Part shown: positions 1-5,345 of the stretch, one piece after another
How positions within the stretch are numbered: position 1 is the first letter of the stretch
Layout of the letters: every line of letters starts with the position of its first letter
Source of the DNA: Actinomycetes bacterium
Lineage (GTDB): Bacteria; Actinomycetota; Actinomycetes; Actinomycetales; Demequinaceae
Direction: 5' to 3'
NCBI GenBank assembly: GCA_023432235.1
Contig: JAEYUX010000101.1
Coordinates: 1-5,461 of the forward strand
DNA: 5,461 nt
Position numbers and translations under genes: made by a program
The notes under the pieces: model-generated
What the model was told of the DNA's origin: nothing
What the model saw: the letters and a program-made list of their open reading frames with translations, nothing else
The model's database searches: none

Positions 1-42
1 GGGGGGGGGGGCGGGGCGGGGGGCCCCCCCCCCCCCCCCCCC
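1..42. repeat. G-run followed by C-run, probable contig-end artefact
   Basis: Positions 1-23 are all G except for C at 12 and 17, and positions 24-42 are 19 consecutive C. Ordinary sequence begins at 43. The G-run is nearly complementary to the C-run, so together they form a low-complexity inverted repeat. I see no coding or regulatory reading for it. Position at the extreme edge and the pure homopolymer character point to a sequencing or assembly artefact. As a result, the true sequence downstream of the GH13 gene, including its terminator, is not visible. Confidence 0.8.
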
Positions 43-54
43 ACGTCGCTGAAC

Positions 55-1701
55 TTACGCCCGCAGCCACGCCGTCGTGTCGATGGGGAGCGTCCTACCT
101 GACAGGGGCATCGATGACAAGAGAACGTCGCCGTCAGGAAGGTCGATTGGATCGTCGCTCATGTTCGCGACAACACGGACGTCTCCCACAACAAACTGCA
201 AGATATCCGTTGCCGATTCTTCCCACGCGAGGCTGCCCGCGCCAAGACCGTGCTCAGCACGGAGGCGAAGGGCATCGCGGTACATCTCGAACGTTGATCC
301 CGCAACATCCACCTGACGGTCCGCCGCATACTCAGACCACGAGTGAGGCTGGGGCAACCAGCTCGCACCCGTGGGGGAGAAGCCGTAAGCCGGAGCGTCG
401 GACTCCCACGGGATGGGGACTCGGCAACCGTCGCGGCCATAGATGTTCGCAGGCGTACGGAACCATGTCGGGTCCTGACGGGCCGCTTCCGGAATGTTGA
501 TCGCCTCGGGCAAACCGAGTTCTTCGCCTTGATAGACGTACGCGGAACCTGGAAGTGCGAACATCACCATGCTCGCGGCACGGGCGCGGCGAAGTCCTGC
601 CTTCTCATCTGGGTGCTCGAGGCTGTCGGGCCCGATGCCGACGCCGTGCGGAATCTGCTCCTTTAGTGCCAGGCGAGTGGTGTGTCGGATCGTGTCGTGA
701 TTGGACAACACCCACGTTGACGGCGCGCCAACGGACGTGAACGCGTCAAGCGACTCATCGATGGTGGCGCGCAAGCCTTTCGCATTCCACTCAGTCATGA
801 GGTAGCCAAAGTTGAAAGCCTGGTGAAGTTCGTCGCTGCGGACCCACTTCGCCATCTTTGCGAGTGGCAGCACCCAAGCTTCGGCAACGAGCGCACGCTC
901 GCCCGGGTAGGAGTCTGCGATCCGACGCCACCGGCGCCAGACGTCGTGCACCTCGTCGCGCGACCAGTACGGGTGGTCGTCTCCGGCCCACTCACCGCCC
1001 GTGTGGAGCGGGTCGACGTCCACATCGGGAAGGTCCGGGTGCTTGGCGAGACCGTGCGCGACATCGATGCGGAAGCCGTCCACGCCGCGGTCAAACCAGA
1101 ACCTCAGCACGTCGTCAAAGCGCTCCGCAACCCACGGGTTGGTCCAGTCAAAGTCGGGCTGGGTGGAATCGAAGAGGTGGAGGTACCACTGACCCGGGGT
1201 GCCATCGGCTTCAGTGACGCGAGTCCACGCGGGGCCGCCAAACATCGATAGCCAGTTGTTCGGAGGCTGAGAGCCGTCCGGCCCCTTTCCATCACGGAAG
1301 TAATAGCGCGCACGCTCAGGCGAACCAGGCCCCGCGGCAAGCGCCTCTTTGAACCACACATGCTCGCTTGACGAGTGGTTTGGCACGACATCGACGATGA
1401 CCCGCAAGCCGAGCTCATGGGCGCGCTTGAGCAATGCGTCAAAGTCGCTGAGGGTCCCGAAGAGCGGGTCAACATCGCAGTAGTCGGCGACGTCGTAACC
1501 CGCGTCATTTTGTGGCGAACGGTAAAAGGGCGACAGCCACACGGCGTCGACGCCGAGCGCGGCGAGATGGTCGAGGTGCCGCGTAATACCGGGGAGGTCG
1601 CCGATGCCGTCGCCGGACGCGTCGGCAAATGAACGAGGGTAAACCTGGTAGATCGCGGCGGTGCGCCACCATTCGGGAGAGTGCGGAGTCGTCGTTGACA
1701 T
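55..1701 (-). CDS. GH13 alpha-glucosidase (oligo-glucosidase type)
   Basis: A 548-residue glycoside hydrolase family 13 enzyme, expected to be cytoplasmic and to release glucose from the non-reducing end of short alpha-glucosides; no signal peptide is visible. The N-terminus carries the typical WWRTAAIYQVYPRSF and GDGIGDLPGI. Conserved regions appear in order: DVVPNH (about 104-109), QPDFDW (181-186), GFRIDVAH with nucleophile Asp213, VAEAW with acid/base Glu274, and SNHD with Asp336. A C-terminal beta domain follows. The length fits single-chain oligo-glucosidases. The start at 1701 (MSTTT) is chosen because the family fold begins just after it. An in-frame ATG at 1737 would add 12 unusual residues. 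No good Shine-Dalgarno precedes 1701, but a -10-like TAAAGT lies 7 nt upstream, suggesting a leaderless mRNA. The gene follows a LacI-type regulator on the same strand. Exact specificity (alpha-1,4, alpha-1,6, sucrose or trehalose) is unresolved. Confidence 0.93.
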   Translation of the reverse strand: MSTTTPHSPEWWRTAAIYQVYPRSFADASGDGIGDLPGITRHLDHLAALGVDAVWLSPFYRSPQNDAGYDVADYCDVDPLFGTLSDFDALLKRAHELGLRVIVDVVPNHSSSEHVWFKEALAAGPGSPERARYYFRDGKGPDGSQPPNNWLSMFGGPAWTRVTEADGTPGQWYLHLFDSTQPDFDWTNPWVAERFDDVLRFWFDRGVDGFRIDVAHGLAKHPDLPDVDVDPLHTGGEWAGDDHPYWSRDEVHDVWRRWRRIADSYPGERALVAEAWVLPLAKMAKWVRSDELHQAFNFGYLMTEWNAKGLRATIDESLDAFTSVGAPSTWVLSNHDTIRHTTRLALKEQIPHGVGIGPDSLEHPDEKAGLRRARAASMVMFALPGSAYVYQGEELGLPEAINIPEAARQDPTWFRTPANIYGRDGCRVPIPWESDAPAYGFSPTGASWLPQPHSWSEYAADRQVDVAGSTFEMYRDALRLRAEHGLGAGSLAWEESATDILQFVVGDVRVVANMSDDPIDLPDGDVLLSSMPLSGRTLPIDTTAWLRA

Positions 1702-1708
1702 GAAGGCC

Positions 1709-1714
1709 ACTTTA
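1709..1714 (-). promoter_or_regulatory. Candidate -10 element of the GH13 gene (leaderless start)
   Basis: On the minus strand this reads TAAAGT, fitting the actinobacterial TANNNT pattern. It ends 7 nt before the ATG at 1701, so the transcript would begin at or next to the start codon. This agrees with the missing Shine-Dalgarno. No convincing -35 hexamer is visible at the usual distance, so the call rests on the -10 and its spacing. Confidence 0.45.
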
Positions 1715-1731
1715 GGCGCTTGCACGCTCAA
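1715..1731 (-). promoter_or_regulatory. Candidate LacI-family operator, proximal site
   Basis: The minus strand contains TGCAAGCGCC (1715-1724) overlapping TTGAGCGTGCAA (1720-1731), an imperfect dyad with a central CG and TTG/CAA ends, as is common in LacI-family operators. It directly abuts the candidate -10 at 1709-1714, so a bound repressor would block polymerase. The related TGTAAGCGCT lies 45 bp away at 1760-1769. The likely ligand protein is the regulator encoded just upstream. This is inference from sequence form and context only. Confidence 0.45.
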
Positions 1732-1754
1732 ATGCACATTCGCACCGCCGAAAA

Positions 1755-1769
1755 TGTCGAGCGCTTACA
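1755..1769 (-). promoter_or_regulatory. Candidate LacI-family operator, distal site
   Basis: The minus strand reads TGTAAGCGCTCGACA, with a TGT...ACA frame around the palindromic core AGCGCT. The left ten bases match the start of the classical cre-like pattern used by LacI-family proteins; the right half is displaced by one base. It lies 14 nt beyond the regulator's stop codon and 45 bp from the similar proximal site, so the two could be bridged by one regulator. Confidence 0.45.
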
Positions 1770-1783
1770 TGGGCCGGGCCCGA

Positions 1784-2821
1784 TTAGCGCTCCGCAGGGA
1801 CCGAGGTGGAGCGTCGAACAATGAGTTCATACGGCAACTGGCGCGCTTCAGCTCCCTCAGAGGATTCCGATAGCTCGCGAAGGATCTCCTGTGCCGCCAA
1901 GCGTCCCTGCATCTCAGGGAACTGCGACACCGTGGTGAGGCCAAAGAACTCACCGAGTTCGTGACCATCGATACCGATGATCGACAAGTCTTCAGGCACT
2001 CTCTTGCCGAGGTCGCGCGCGGCGAGAATTGCGCCGATCGCCATTTCGTCCGACGCGGCAAAGACGGCCGTCGGGCTCACCCGGGGGTCTCCGAGCAATT
2101 GGAGAGTGGCGCGATAGCCACCCGCGATGGTGAAGTCGGCGACGCGAACAAGCAGGGGATCCGGCGCCACTCCTCGAGAAGCCAATGCGGCCTCGTAGCC
2201 GTCGAGCCGGCGACGCGGCAAATGAAAGTCGAGGTCCAACTGGGGCTCACCGCCGATATGCGCGATGTGTCGGTGACCGAGCGCCAAGAGATGCTCCGTC
2301 GCCAAACGTGCCACGGAGGTGTCGTCAATACTGAGGGTTGTCGCGCCGGGGAGTGGGCCGCCAACGCCAACAACCGGCTTGCCGATGTGATGGAGACTAT
2401 CGATTTCGGCGTCGGCCAACTCAAGCGACACCGCAATGAGTCCGTCAACGCGGCGCCGTCGCAAGAACTCTCCAAACAGACGCTCCCTACGAGAGCGGTG
2501 GCCCTCGCCTGCAGCCCCGTCTGAGGCGTCAAGGTGATAGAGCGTGAGGTCATATCCAGCGTCGGACAGCGTCTCGTGGATGCCTTTGAGAACCGAGGTA
2601 TAGAACCAGCTGGAGAGGAAAGGCATGACGACGCCGACGTTGCGGGTGCGGCCCGAAGCAAGGCTCGAAGCCGCCGAGGACACGACATAGCCGAGTTCTT
2701 TCGCTGCGGCTTCGACCTTTGCCCGGGTAGCGGCAGACACTGTGGATTTGCCTGCGAGGGCGCGAGACACCGTGGCGGTCGACACCCCTGCGAGTTCGGC
2801 GACGCGTTCAATCGTGCTCAC
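1784..2821 (-). CDS. LacI-family transcriptional regulator
   Basis: A 345-residue DNA-binding repressor of the LacI/GalR family, full length for the family. Residues 3-22 form the helix-turn-helix (TIERVAELAGVSTATVSRAL). The hinge follows at about 49-60 with Leu54 in the SSLASGRT context, the position that inserts into the minor groove of a central CpG. From NVGVV (61-65) onward comes the periplasmic-binding-protein-like sugar-sensing domain, with SIDDTSVARLATEHLL near 164, HRHIAHIGG near 183, AASDEMAIGA near 255 and VPEDLSIIGIDG near 275. The start is GTG at 2821, supported by a strong GGAGGGAG upstream. The gene precedes the GH13 alpha-glucosidase on the same strand with an 82-nt gap containing operator-like sites. 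It is therefore probably the local repressor of alpha-glucoside use and possibly autoregulated. The effector cannot be named from sequence. Confidence 0.95.
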   Translation of the reverse strand: MSTIERVAELAGVSTATVSRALAGKSTVSAATRAKVEAAAKELGYVVSSAASSLASGRTRNVGVVMPFLSSWFYTSVLKGIHETLSDAGYDLTLYHLDASDGAAGEGHRSRRERLFGEFLRRRRVDGLIAVSLELADAEIDSLHHIGKPVVGVGGPLPGATTLSIDDTSVARLATEHLLALGHRHIAHIGGEPQLDLDFHLPRRRLDGYEAALASRGVAPDPLLVRVADFTIAGGYRATLQLLGDPRVSPTAVFAASDEMAIGAILAARDLGKRVPEDLSIIGIDGHELGEFFGLTTVSQFPEMQGRLAAQEILRELSESSEGAEARQLPYELIVRRSTSVPAER

Positions 2822-2827
2822 CGCTTA

Positions 2828-2835
2828 CTCCCTCC
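2828..2835 (-). promoter_or_regulatory. Ribosome binding site of the LacI-type gene
   Basis: The minus strand reads GGAGGGAG, ending 6 nt before the GTG at 2821. This strong Shine-Dalgarno decides in favour of the GTG start. It contrasts with the GH13 and HAD genes, which lack one. Confidence 0.85.
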
Positions 2836-2836
2836 G

Positions 2837-2844
2837 AACCGGTT
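2837..2844. promoter_or_regulatory. AACCGGTT palindrome, candidate autoregulatory operator
   Basis: A perfect 8-bp dyad with a central CG lies directly upstream of the lacI-type gene's Shine-Dalgarno. ACCGGT cores are known in some LacI-family operators, such as those of gluconate GntR. The position would suit autorepression. It differs from the AGCGCT-type sites before the GH13 gene, and an 8-bp palindrome can arise by chance, so the call is weak. Confidence 0.25.
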
Positions 2845-2880
2845 AGGTCACTGCGACGGGGTTTCGCGCGCGATGGCCAA

Positions 2881-2935
2881 CGGGTCCTTATCGAGTGGGA
2901 CGGTACCACAGAGGACCCGGGACGATTCTCGATAA
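2881..2935. repeat. Two interleaved inverted repeats upstream of the LacI-type gene
   Basis: Arm A is CGGGTCC (2881-2887), with complement GGACCCG at 2913-2919. Arm B is TTATCGAG (2888-2895), with complement CTCGATAA at 2928-2935. Both pairs are perfect and interlock in the order A, B, A', B', so as RNA they could only form together as a pseudoknot-like fold. As DNA, the B pair could be a split operator with arm centres 40 bp apart. The block lies 60-114 bp before the regulator's start codon, between it and the glnA terminator, where the regulator's promoter should be. No confident -35/-10 pair was found inside. Confidence 0.5.
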
Positions 2936-2947
2936 AGCCGGCCACAA

Positions 2948-2989
2948 CACAAAGGCGGGACCGTCCTGATGGACGGCCCCGCCTTTGTG
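2948..2989 (-). terminator. Hairpin terminator of glnA
   Basis: Arms 2948-2966 and 2971-2989 pair over 19 positions with one A-C mismatch (2960/2977), closing a 4-nt TGAT loop. The stem includes an AAAGGCGGG/CCCGCCTTT block. It begins 14 nt past the glnA stop codon. There is no long U-run after the stem; the U's are within its lower part (CCUUUGUG on the complementary side), as is common for high-GC actinobacterial terminators. It separates glnA from the lacI-type gene, so the latter needs its own promoter. Confidence 0.88.
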
Positions 2990-3003
2990 GCTAGACGTAC
3001 GAC

Positions 3004-4437
3004 TTACACGTCGTAGTAAAGCTCGAACTCGTGGGGGTGGGGACGGAAGCGCAGCGGGTCAATCTCTGCCGTGCGCTTGTAGTCGATCCACGTCTCGATG
3101 AGGTCGGGGGTGAACACGCCGCCTTCGGTGAGGAATGCGTGATCGGCTTCGAGGTTGTCGAGCACCTTGGACAGGCTGTCCGGCACCTGCGGAATCTGAG
3201 CGTGCTCCTCCGGGGGAAGCTCGTACAGGTCCTTGTCGACCGGCGCGGGAGGTTCGATGCGGTTCTTGATGCCGTCGATGCCCGCCATGAGCAGCGCGGC
3301 GAAAGCAAGGTACGGGTTACCCGACGAGTCGGGGGCGCGGAACTCAATGCGCTTGGCCTTGGGGCTCGAACCCGTGATCGGGATACGCACGGCAGCCGAG
3401 CGGTTACGCGCCGAGTACACAAGGTTCACGGGAGCTTCGTAACCGGGGACGAGCCGGTGGTACGAGTTGACCGAGGGGTTCGTGAACGCGAGCAGCGAGG
3501 GGGCGTGCTTGAGGATGCCGCCGATGTACCACCGCGCCATGTCGGACAGGCCGCCGTAGCCCTTCTCGTCGAAGAACAGGGGCTCGCCGTCCTTCCACAC
3601 CGACTGGTGCACGTGCATACCGGAGCCGTTGTCGCCAAAGAGCGGCTTGGGCATGAACGTGACCGTCTTGCCCGCGTTCCACGCCACGTTCTTGATGATG
3701 TACTTGAACTTCATCAAGTCGTCACCCGAACGGAGCAGCGTGTTGAAGCGGTAGTTCACTTCCTGCTGGCCAGCGGTGCCCACCTCGTGGTGTGCACGCT
3801 CAACGGAAAGACCCACCTGCTCGAGCACGCGGCACATCTCATCGCGCAAGTCCGCGAACTGGTCGCTCGGGCTTACCGGGAAGTAGCCACCCTTGTAACG
3901 CGTCTTGTAGCCGCGGTTGGGAGTGCCGTCGAGCTCGGTTTCGATGCCGGTGTTCCACGCGGCCTCAGACGAGTCGATGTGGTAGTAGCCCTCGTGCTGG
4001 TTCGTCGCGAAGCGCACCGCATCGAAGATGAAGAACTCGGCTTCGGGGGCGAAGTAGGCGGTGTCGCCAATGCCGGTGGACTTGAGGTAGGCCTCGGCCT
4101 TCGCTGCCACGTTACGGGGGTCGCGTGAGTAGAGCTCGTTCGTGAAGGGGTCAACGATCGAGAAGTTCATGACAAGCGTCTTGGCAGTGCGGAATGGGTC
4201 AACGAACGCCGTCTCGACGTCCGGCAAGAGCTTCATGTCAGATTCGTTGATGGCCTGGAAGCCGCGAATCGATGAGCCGTCAAACATGAGGCCGTCAGAG
4301 AAGACGTCCTCGGTGAACTGGGCGGCCGGAATGTTGAAGTGCTGCATGACGCCCGGGAGATCGCAGAAGCGGACGTCGACAAACTCGACTCCCTCCTCCT
4401 TGACAAAGGCGAGCGCCTCTTCGGCGGTCTTGAACAT
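3004..4437 (-). CDS. glnA: Glutamine synthetase, type I (GSI-beta)
   Basis: A 477-residue glutamine synthetase that makes glutamine from glutamate, ammonia and ATP in the cytoplasm, normally as a dodecamer. The N-terminal beta-grasp domain has DGSSIRGF around 53-60, with the Asp that completes the neighbouring active site. Metal and substrate ligands sit in PEAEFF (Glu132, Glu134), HHEVG (Glu218), QQEVNYRF (Glu226), GSGMHVHQS (His275), GYEAP (Glu334), NRSAAVRIP (Arg346, Arg351) and RIEFR (Glu365). DLYELPPEE carries Tyr405, the site adenylylated by GlnE in GSI-beta enzymes, so feedback by covalent modification is expected. The start at 4437 (MFKTAEEAL) is fixed by AAGGAG 7 nt upstream. An upstream ATG in frame would add 42 residues unlike the family and run into the promoter. 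The gene is followed by a strong hairpin and is probably monocistronic. Confidence 0.99.
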   Translation of the reverse strand: MFKTAEEALAFVKEEGVEFVDVRFCDLPGVMQHFNIPAAQFTEDVFSDGLMFDGSSIRGFQAINESDMKLLPDVETAFVDPFRTAKTLVMNFSIVDPFTNELYSRDPRNVAAKAEAYLKSTGIGDTAYFAPEAEFFIFDAVRFATNQHEGYYHIDSSEAAWNTGIETELDGTPNRGYKTRYKGGYFPVSPSDQFADLRDEMCRVLEQVGLSVERAHHEVGTAGQQEVNYRFNTLLRSGDDLMKFKYIIKNVAWNAGKTVTFMPKPLFGDNGSGMHVHQSVWKDGEPLFFDEKGYGGLSDMARWYIGGILKHAPSLLAFTNPSVNSYHRLVPGYEAPVNLVYSARNRSAAVRIPITGSSPKAKRIEFRAPDSSGNPYLAFAALLMAGIDGIKNRIEPPAPVDKDLYELPPEEHAQIPQVPDSLSKVLDNLEADHAFLTEGGVFTPDLIETWIDYKRTAEIDPLRFRPHPHEFELYYDV

Positions 4438-4444
4438 CGGATTG

Positions 4445-4450
4445 CTCCTT
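4445..4450 (-). promoter_or_regulatory. Ribosome binding site of glnA
   Basis: The minus strand reads AAGGAG, 7 nt before the ATG at 4437. This strong, well-spaced site confirms the short start over the longer in-frame extension. Confidence 0.9.
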
Positions 4451-4481
4451 GAAGTAGGTCTAGCCAAGGCGGCTGAATCCC

Positions 4482-4487
4482 AAACTA
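4482..4487 (-). promoter_or_regulatory. Candidate -10 element of glnA
   Basis: The minus strand reads TAGTTT (TANNNT). The implied transcript start near 4475 would give a leader of roughly 35-40 nt containing the AAGGAG site. The -35 region (ACGCCG) is poor, which fits a promoter that depends on an activator bound at the adjacent GlnR-box-like array. Confidence 0.4.
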
Positions 4488-4497
4488 GTGGGCGCCC

Positions 4498-4535
4498 GTG
4501 TCGTCGGCGTATTGCGAATGTTTCGGGCCTGTTAA
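4498..4535 (-). promoter_or_regulatory. GlnR-box-like array upstream of glnA
   Basis: On the minus strand, four pentamers spaced by exactly 6 nt read TTAAC, GAAAC, AATAC, GACAC. The actinobacterial GlnR pattern is gTnAC-n6-GaAAC, repeated once with another 6-nt gap. The first pair matches well (one mismatch, in the weakly conserved first base). The second pair keeps the AC endings with two mismatches in the first pentamer and one in the second. The array lies immediately upstream of the candidate -10 at 4482-4487, centred about 40 bp before the implied transcript start, where GlnR acts on nitrogen genes. It is on the shared glnA/HAD intergenic region but much nearer the glnA promoter. Confidence 0.6.
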
Positions 4536-4596
4536 CGCTGTGGGCATTTTTCCGGGGTCGCACAGGAGCCCATCAAAGGTCCTGGACGAAGCCGCC

Positions 4597-4602
4597 TAGG
4601 CT
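4597..4602 (+). promoter_or_regulatory. -10 element of a leaderless HAD transcript
   Basis: TAGGCT (TANNNT) ends 6 nt before the ATG at 4609, placing the transcript start at or beside the start codon. No Shine-Dalgarno is present at a useful distance, which supports leaderless translation. A recognisable -35 is not seen. Confidence 0.55.
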
Positions 4603-4608
4603 TGACGC

Positions 4609-5280
4609 ATGGCCGCCTCAGATCCTTCGCACCTTGTGGTTGATGCCGTGCTCTTAGACATGGACGGCACCCTCGTGGACTCAACCTCTCTCGTTTACGA
4701 GATGTGGGGGCGCTTTGCCACGGAGCATGGTCACGATCCCGACGAGGTGATCGCTTTCGCACACGGCACTCCGTCAATCGCGACCCTGCGTCGCTACTTG
4801 CCCGAGGGCGAGGACATTGACGAGTGGTACCACCGCGTCGCGGAGTGGGAGCGTGGCGAGTTTGGCGGTGTCACCGAACTGCCAGGAGCGGCAGCTTTTG
4901 TCCACGCATTGCCGCAAGGGAAGTGGGCTGTCGTCACCTCAGCAATTGCCGACGCTGCCCGGGCACGTCTCGAAGGTGCCGGATTTCCGCACATCGACGT
5001 ACTCGTGGGGGCCGACGATGTCGAACGGGGAAAGCCGTACCCGGAACCGTTTCTCCAGGCAGCGCAGCACCTTGGGGTCGACATATCGCGGTGCGTGATC
5101 TTTGAAGACTCTCCGCCGGGCATTGCAGCGGGAGTCGCTGCCGGGGCGCACGTAGTGGTCGTGGGGGATGCCGAGACGGAGCACACGAGCGGACTGCGGC
5201 GCATCGACCATTGGCGAGACGTCACTGCCCGCACCACCGGAACGGGGCAAATCGAGATCAGCGGGATCCCGCAGATCTAG
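4609..5280 (+). CDS. HAD-superfamily sugar-phosphatase-like hydrolase
   Basis: A 223-residue haloacid dehalogenase-type phosphatase, cytoplasmic. Motif I is LLDMDGTLVDS with nucleophile Asp17 and acid/base Asp19. A helical cap of the beta-phosphoglucomutase type follows (about 25-90). Motif II is VVTSA (Thr110/Ser111), motif III is Lys142 in RGKPYPEPF, and motif IV is IFEDSPPGI with Glu166-Asp167 for Mg2+. HGTPSIATL in the cap and the overall pattern resemble 2-deoxyglucose-6-phosphate or glycerol-3-phosphate phosphatases. A beta-phosphoglucomutase is less likely but not excluded. Length is normal for the family. The start is the ATG 6 nt after a -10-like TAGGCT, with no Shine-Dalgarno. The gene diverges from glnA across 171 bp and converges on the partial gene at the window end. 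Its substrate is unknown; nothing ties it directly to nitrogen metabolism. Confidence 0.92.
   Translation: MAASDPSHLVVDAVLLDMDGTLVDSTSLVYEMWGRFATEHGHDPDEVIAFAHGTPSIATLRRYLPEGEDIDEWYHRVAEWERGEFGGVTELPGAAAFVHALPQGKWAVVTSAIADAARARLEGAGFPHIDVLVGADDVERGKPYPEPFLQAAQHLGVDISRCVIFEDSPPGIAAGVAAGAHVVVVGDAETEHTSGLRRIDHWRDVTARTTGTGQIEISGIPQI
5255..5278 (+). terminator. Dyad/hairpin overlapping the HAD stop codon, possible terminator
   Basis: The stretch reads AGATC-A-GCGGGATCCCGC-A-GATCT. The central 12 bases are a perfect palindrome, and the outer AGATC/GATCT arms extend it with one A/A mismatch. As RNA it could form four G-C pairs around a GATC loop, the mismatch, then five more pairs. Its last base is the first base of the HAD stop codon TAG, so it also encodes the final EISGIPQI. 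No U-run follows. It could be a terminator, a 3'-end stabiliser, or coincidence. Confidence 0.4.
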
Positions 5281-5291
5281 TTACCCACCAA

Positions 5292-5345
5292 TCCTTAGCA
5301 ACCGCGCAGTCCTTAACGACCGCGCCGTCCTCATCGACCTCGCAG
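5292..5345. repeat. Three tandem imperfect 18-bp repeats
   Basis: Units are at 5292-5309, 5310-5327 and 5328-5345, with pairwise differences of 3, 4 and 4 bases. On the minus strand each unit reads in the frame of the partial gene as LRGR-stop-G, RRGR-stop-G and LRGC-stop-G, so the first unit is the real C-terminus and stop of that gene and the other two are copies behind it. Within the array, GCGC-A-GTC and GAC-C-GCGC (5304-5325) could form a weak hairpin around a 6-nt loop. That hairpin might help termination between the converging genes. Confidence 0.75.

Noticed and set aside
1702..1737. A 12-residue longer start for the GH13 enzyme
   Set aside because: The extra residues are not family-like, no ribosome binding site precedes 1737, and the candidate -10 and proximal operator lie within the extension.
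1771..1781. GGGCCGGGCCC just after the LacI-type stop codon as a terminator
   Set aside because: The symmetric stem leaves a loop too short to form well, there is no U-run, and the sequence is simple GC. It could only be a very weak hairpin.
1961..2524. A 187-codon open frame on the plus strand opposite the LacI-type gene
   Set aside because: It is antisense to a clear family member and shows no domain or ribosome binding site. It is a by-product of GC-rich codon use.
2864..2873. TCGCGCGCGA palindrome as an operator
   Set aside because: Alternating CG runs form palindromes by chance in high-GC DNA, and nothing in its position or form marks it as a binding site.
3031..4128. A 365-codon open frame on the plus strand opposite glnA
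   Set aside because: It is fully antisense to an unmistakable glnA. Its peptide is rich in V, R, H and E with no recognisable domain, and such frames arise routinely opposite high-GC genes.
4438..4563. A 42-residue N-terminal extension of glutamine synthetase
   Set aside because: The extension is unlike the family, contains the promoter and the GlnR-like array, and the strong AAGGAG at 4445-4450 points to the start at 4437.
4438..4608. A riboswitch or glutamine-sensing RNA in the glnA/HAD intergenic region
   Set aside because: The candidate glnA leader is only about 35-40 nt and the HAD gene seems to have none, leaving no room for an aptamer; no conserved RNA motif was recognised.
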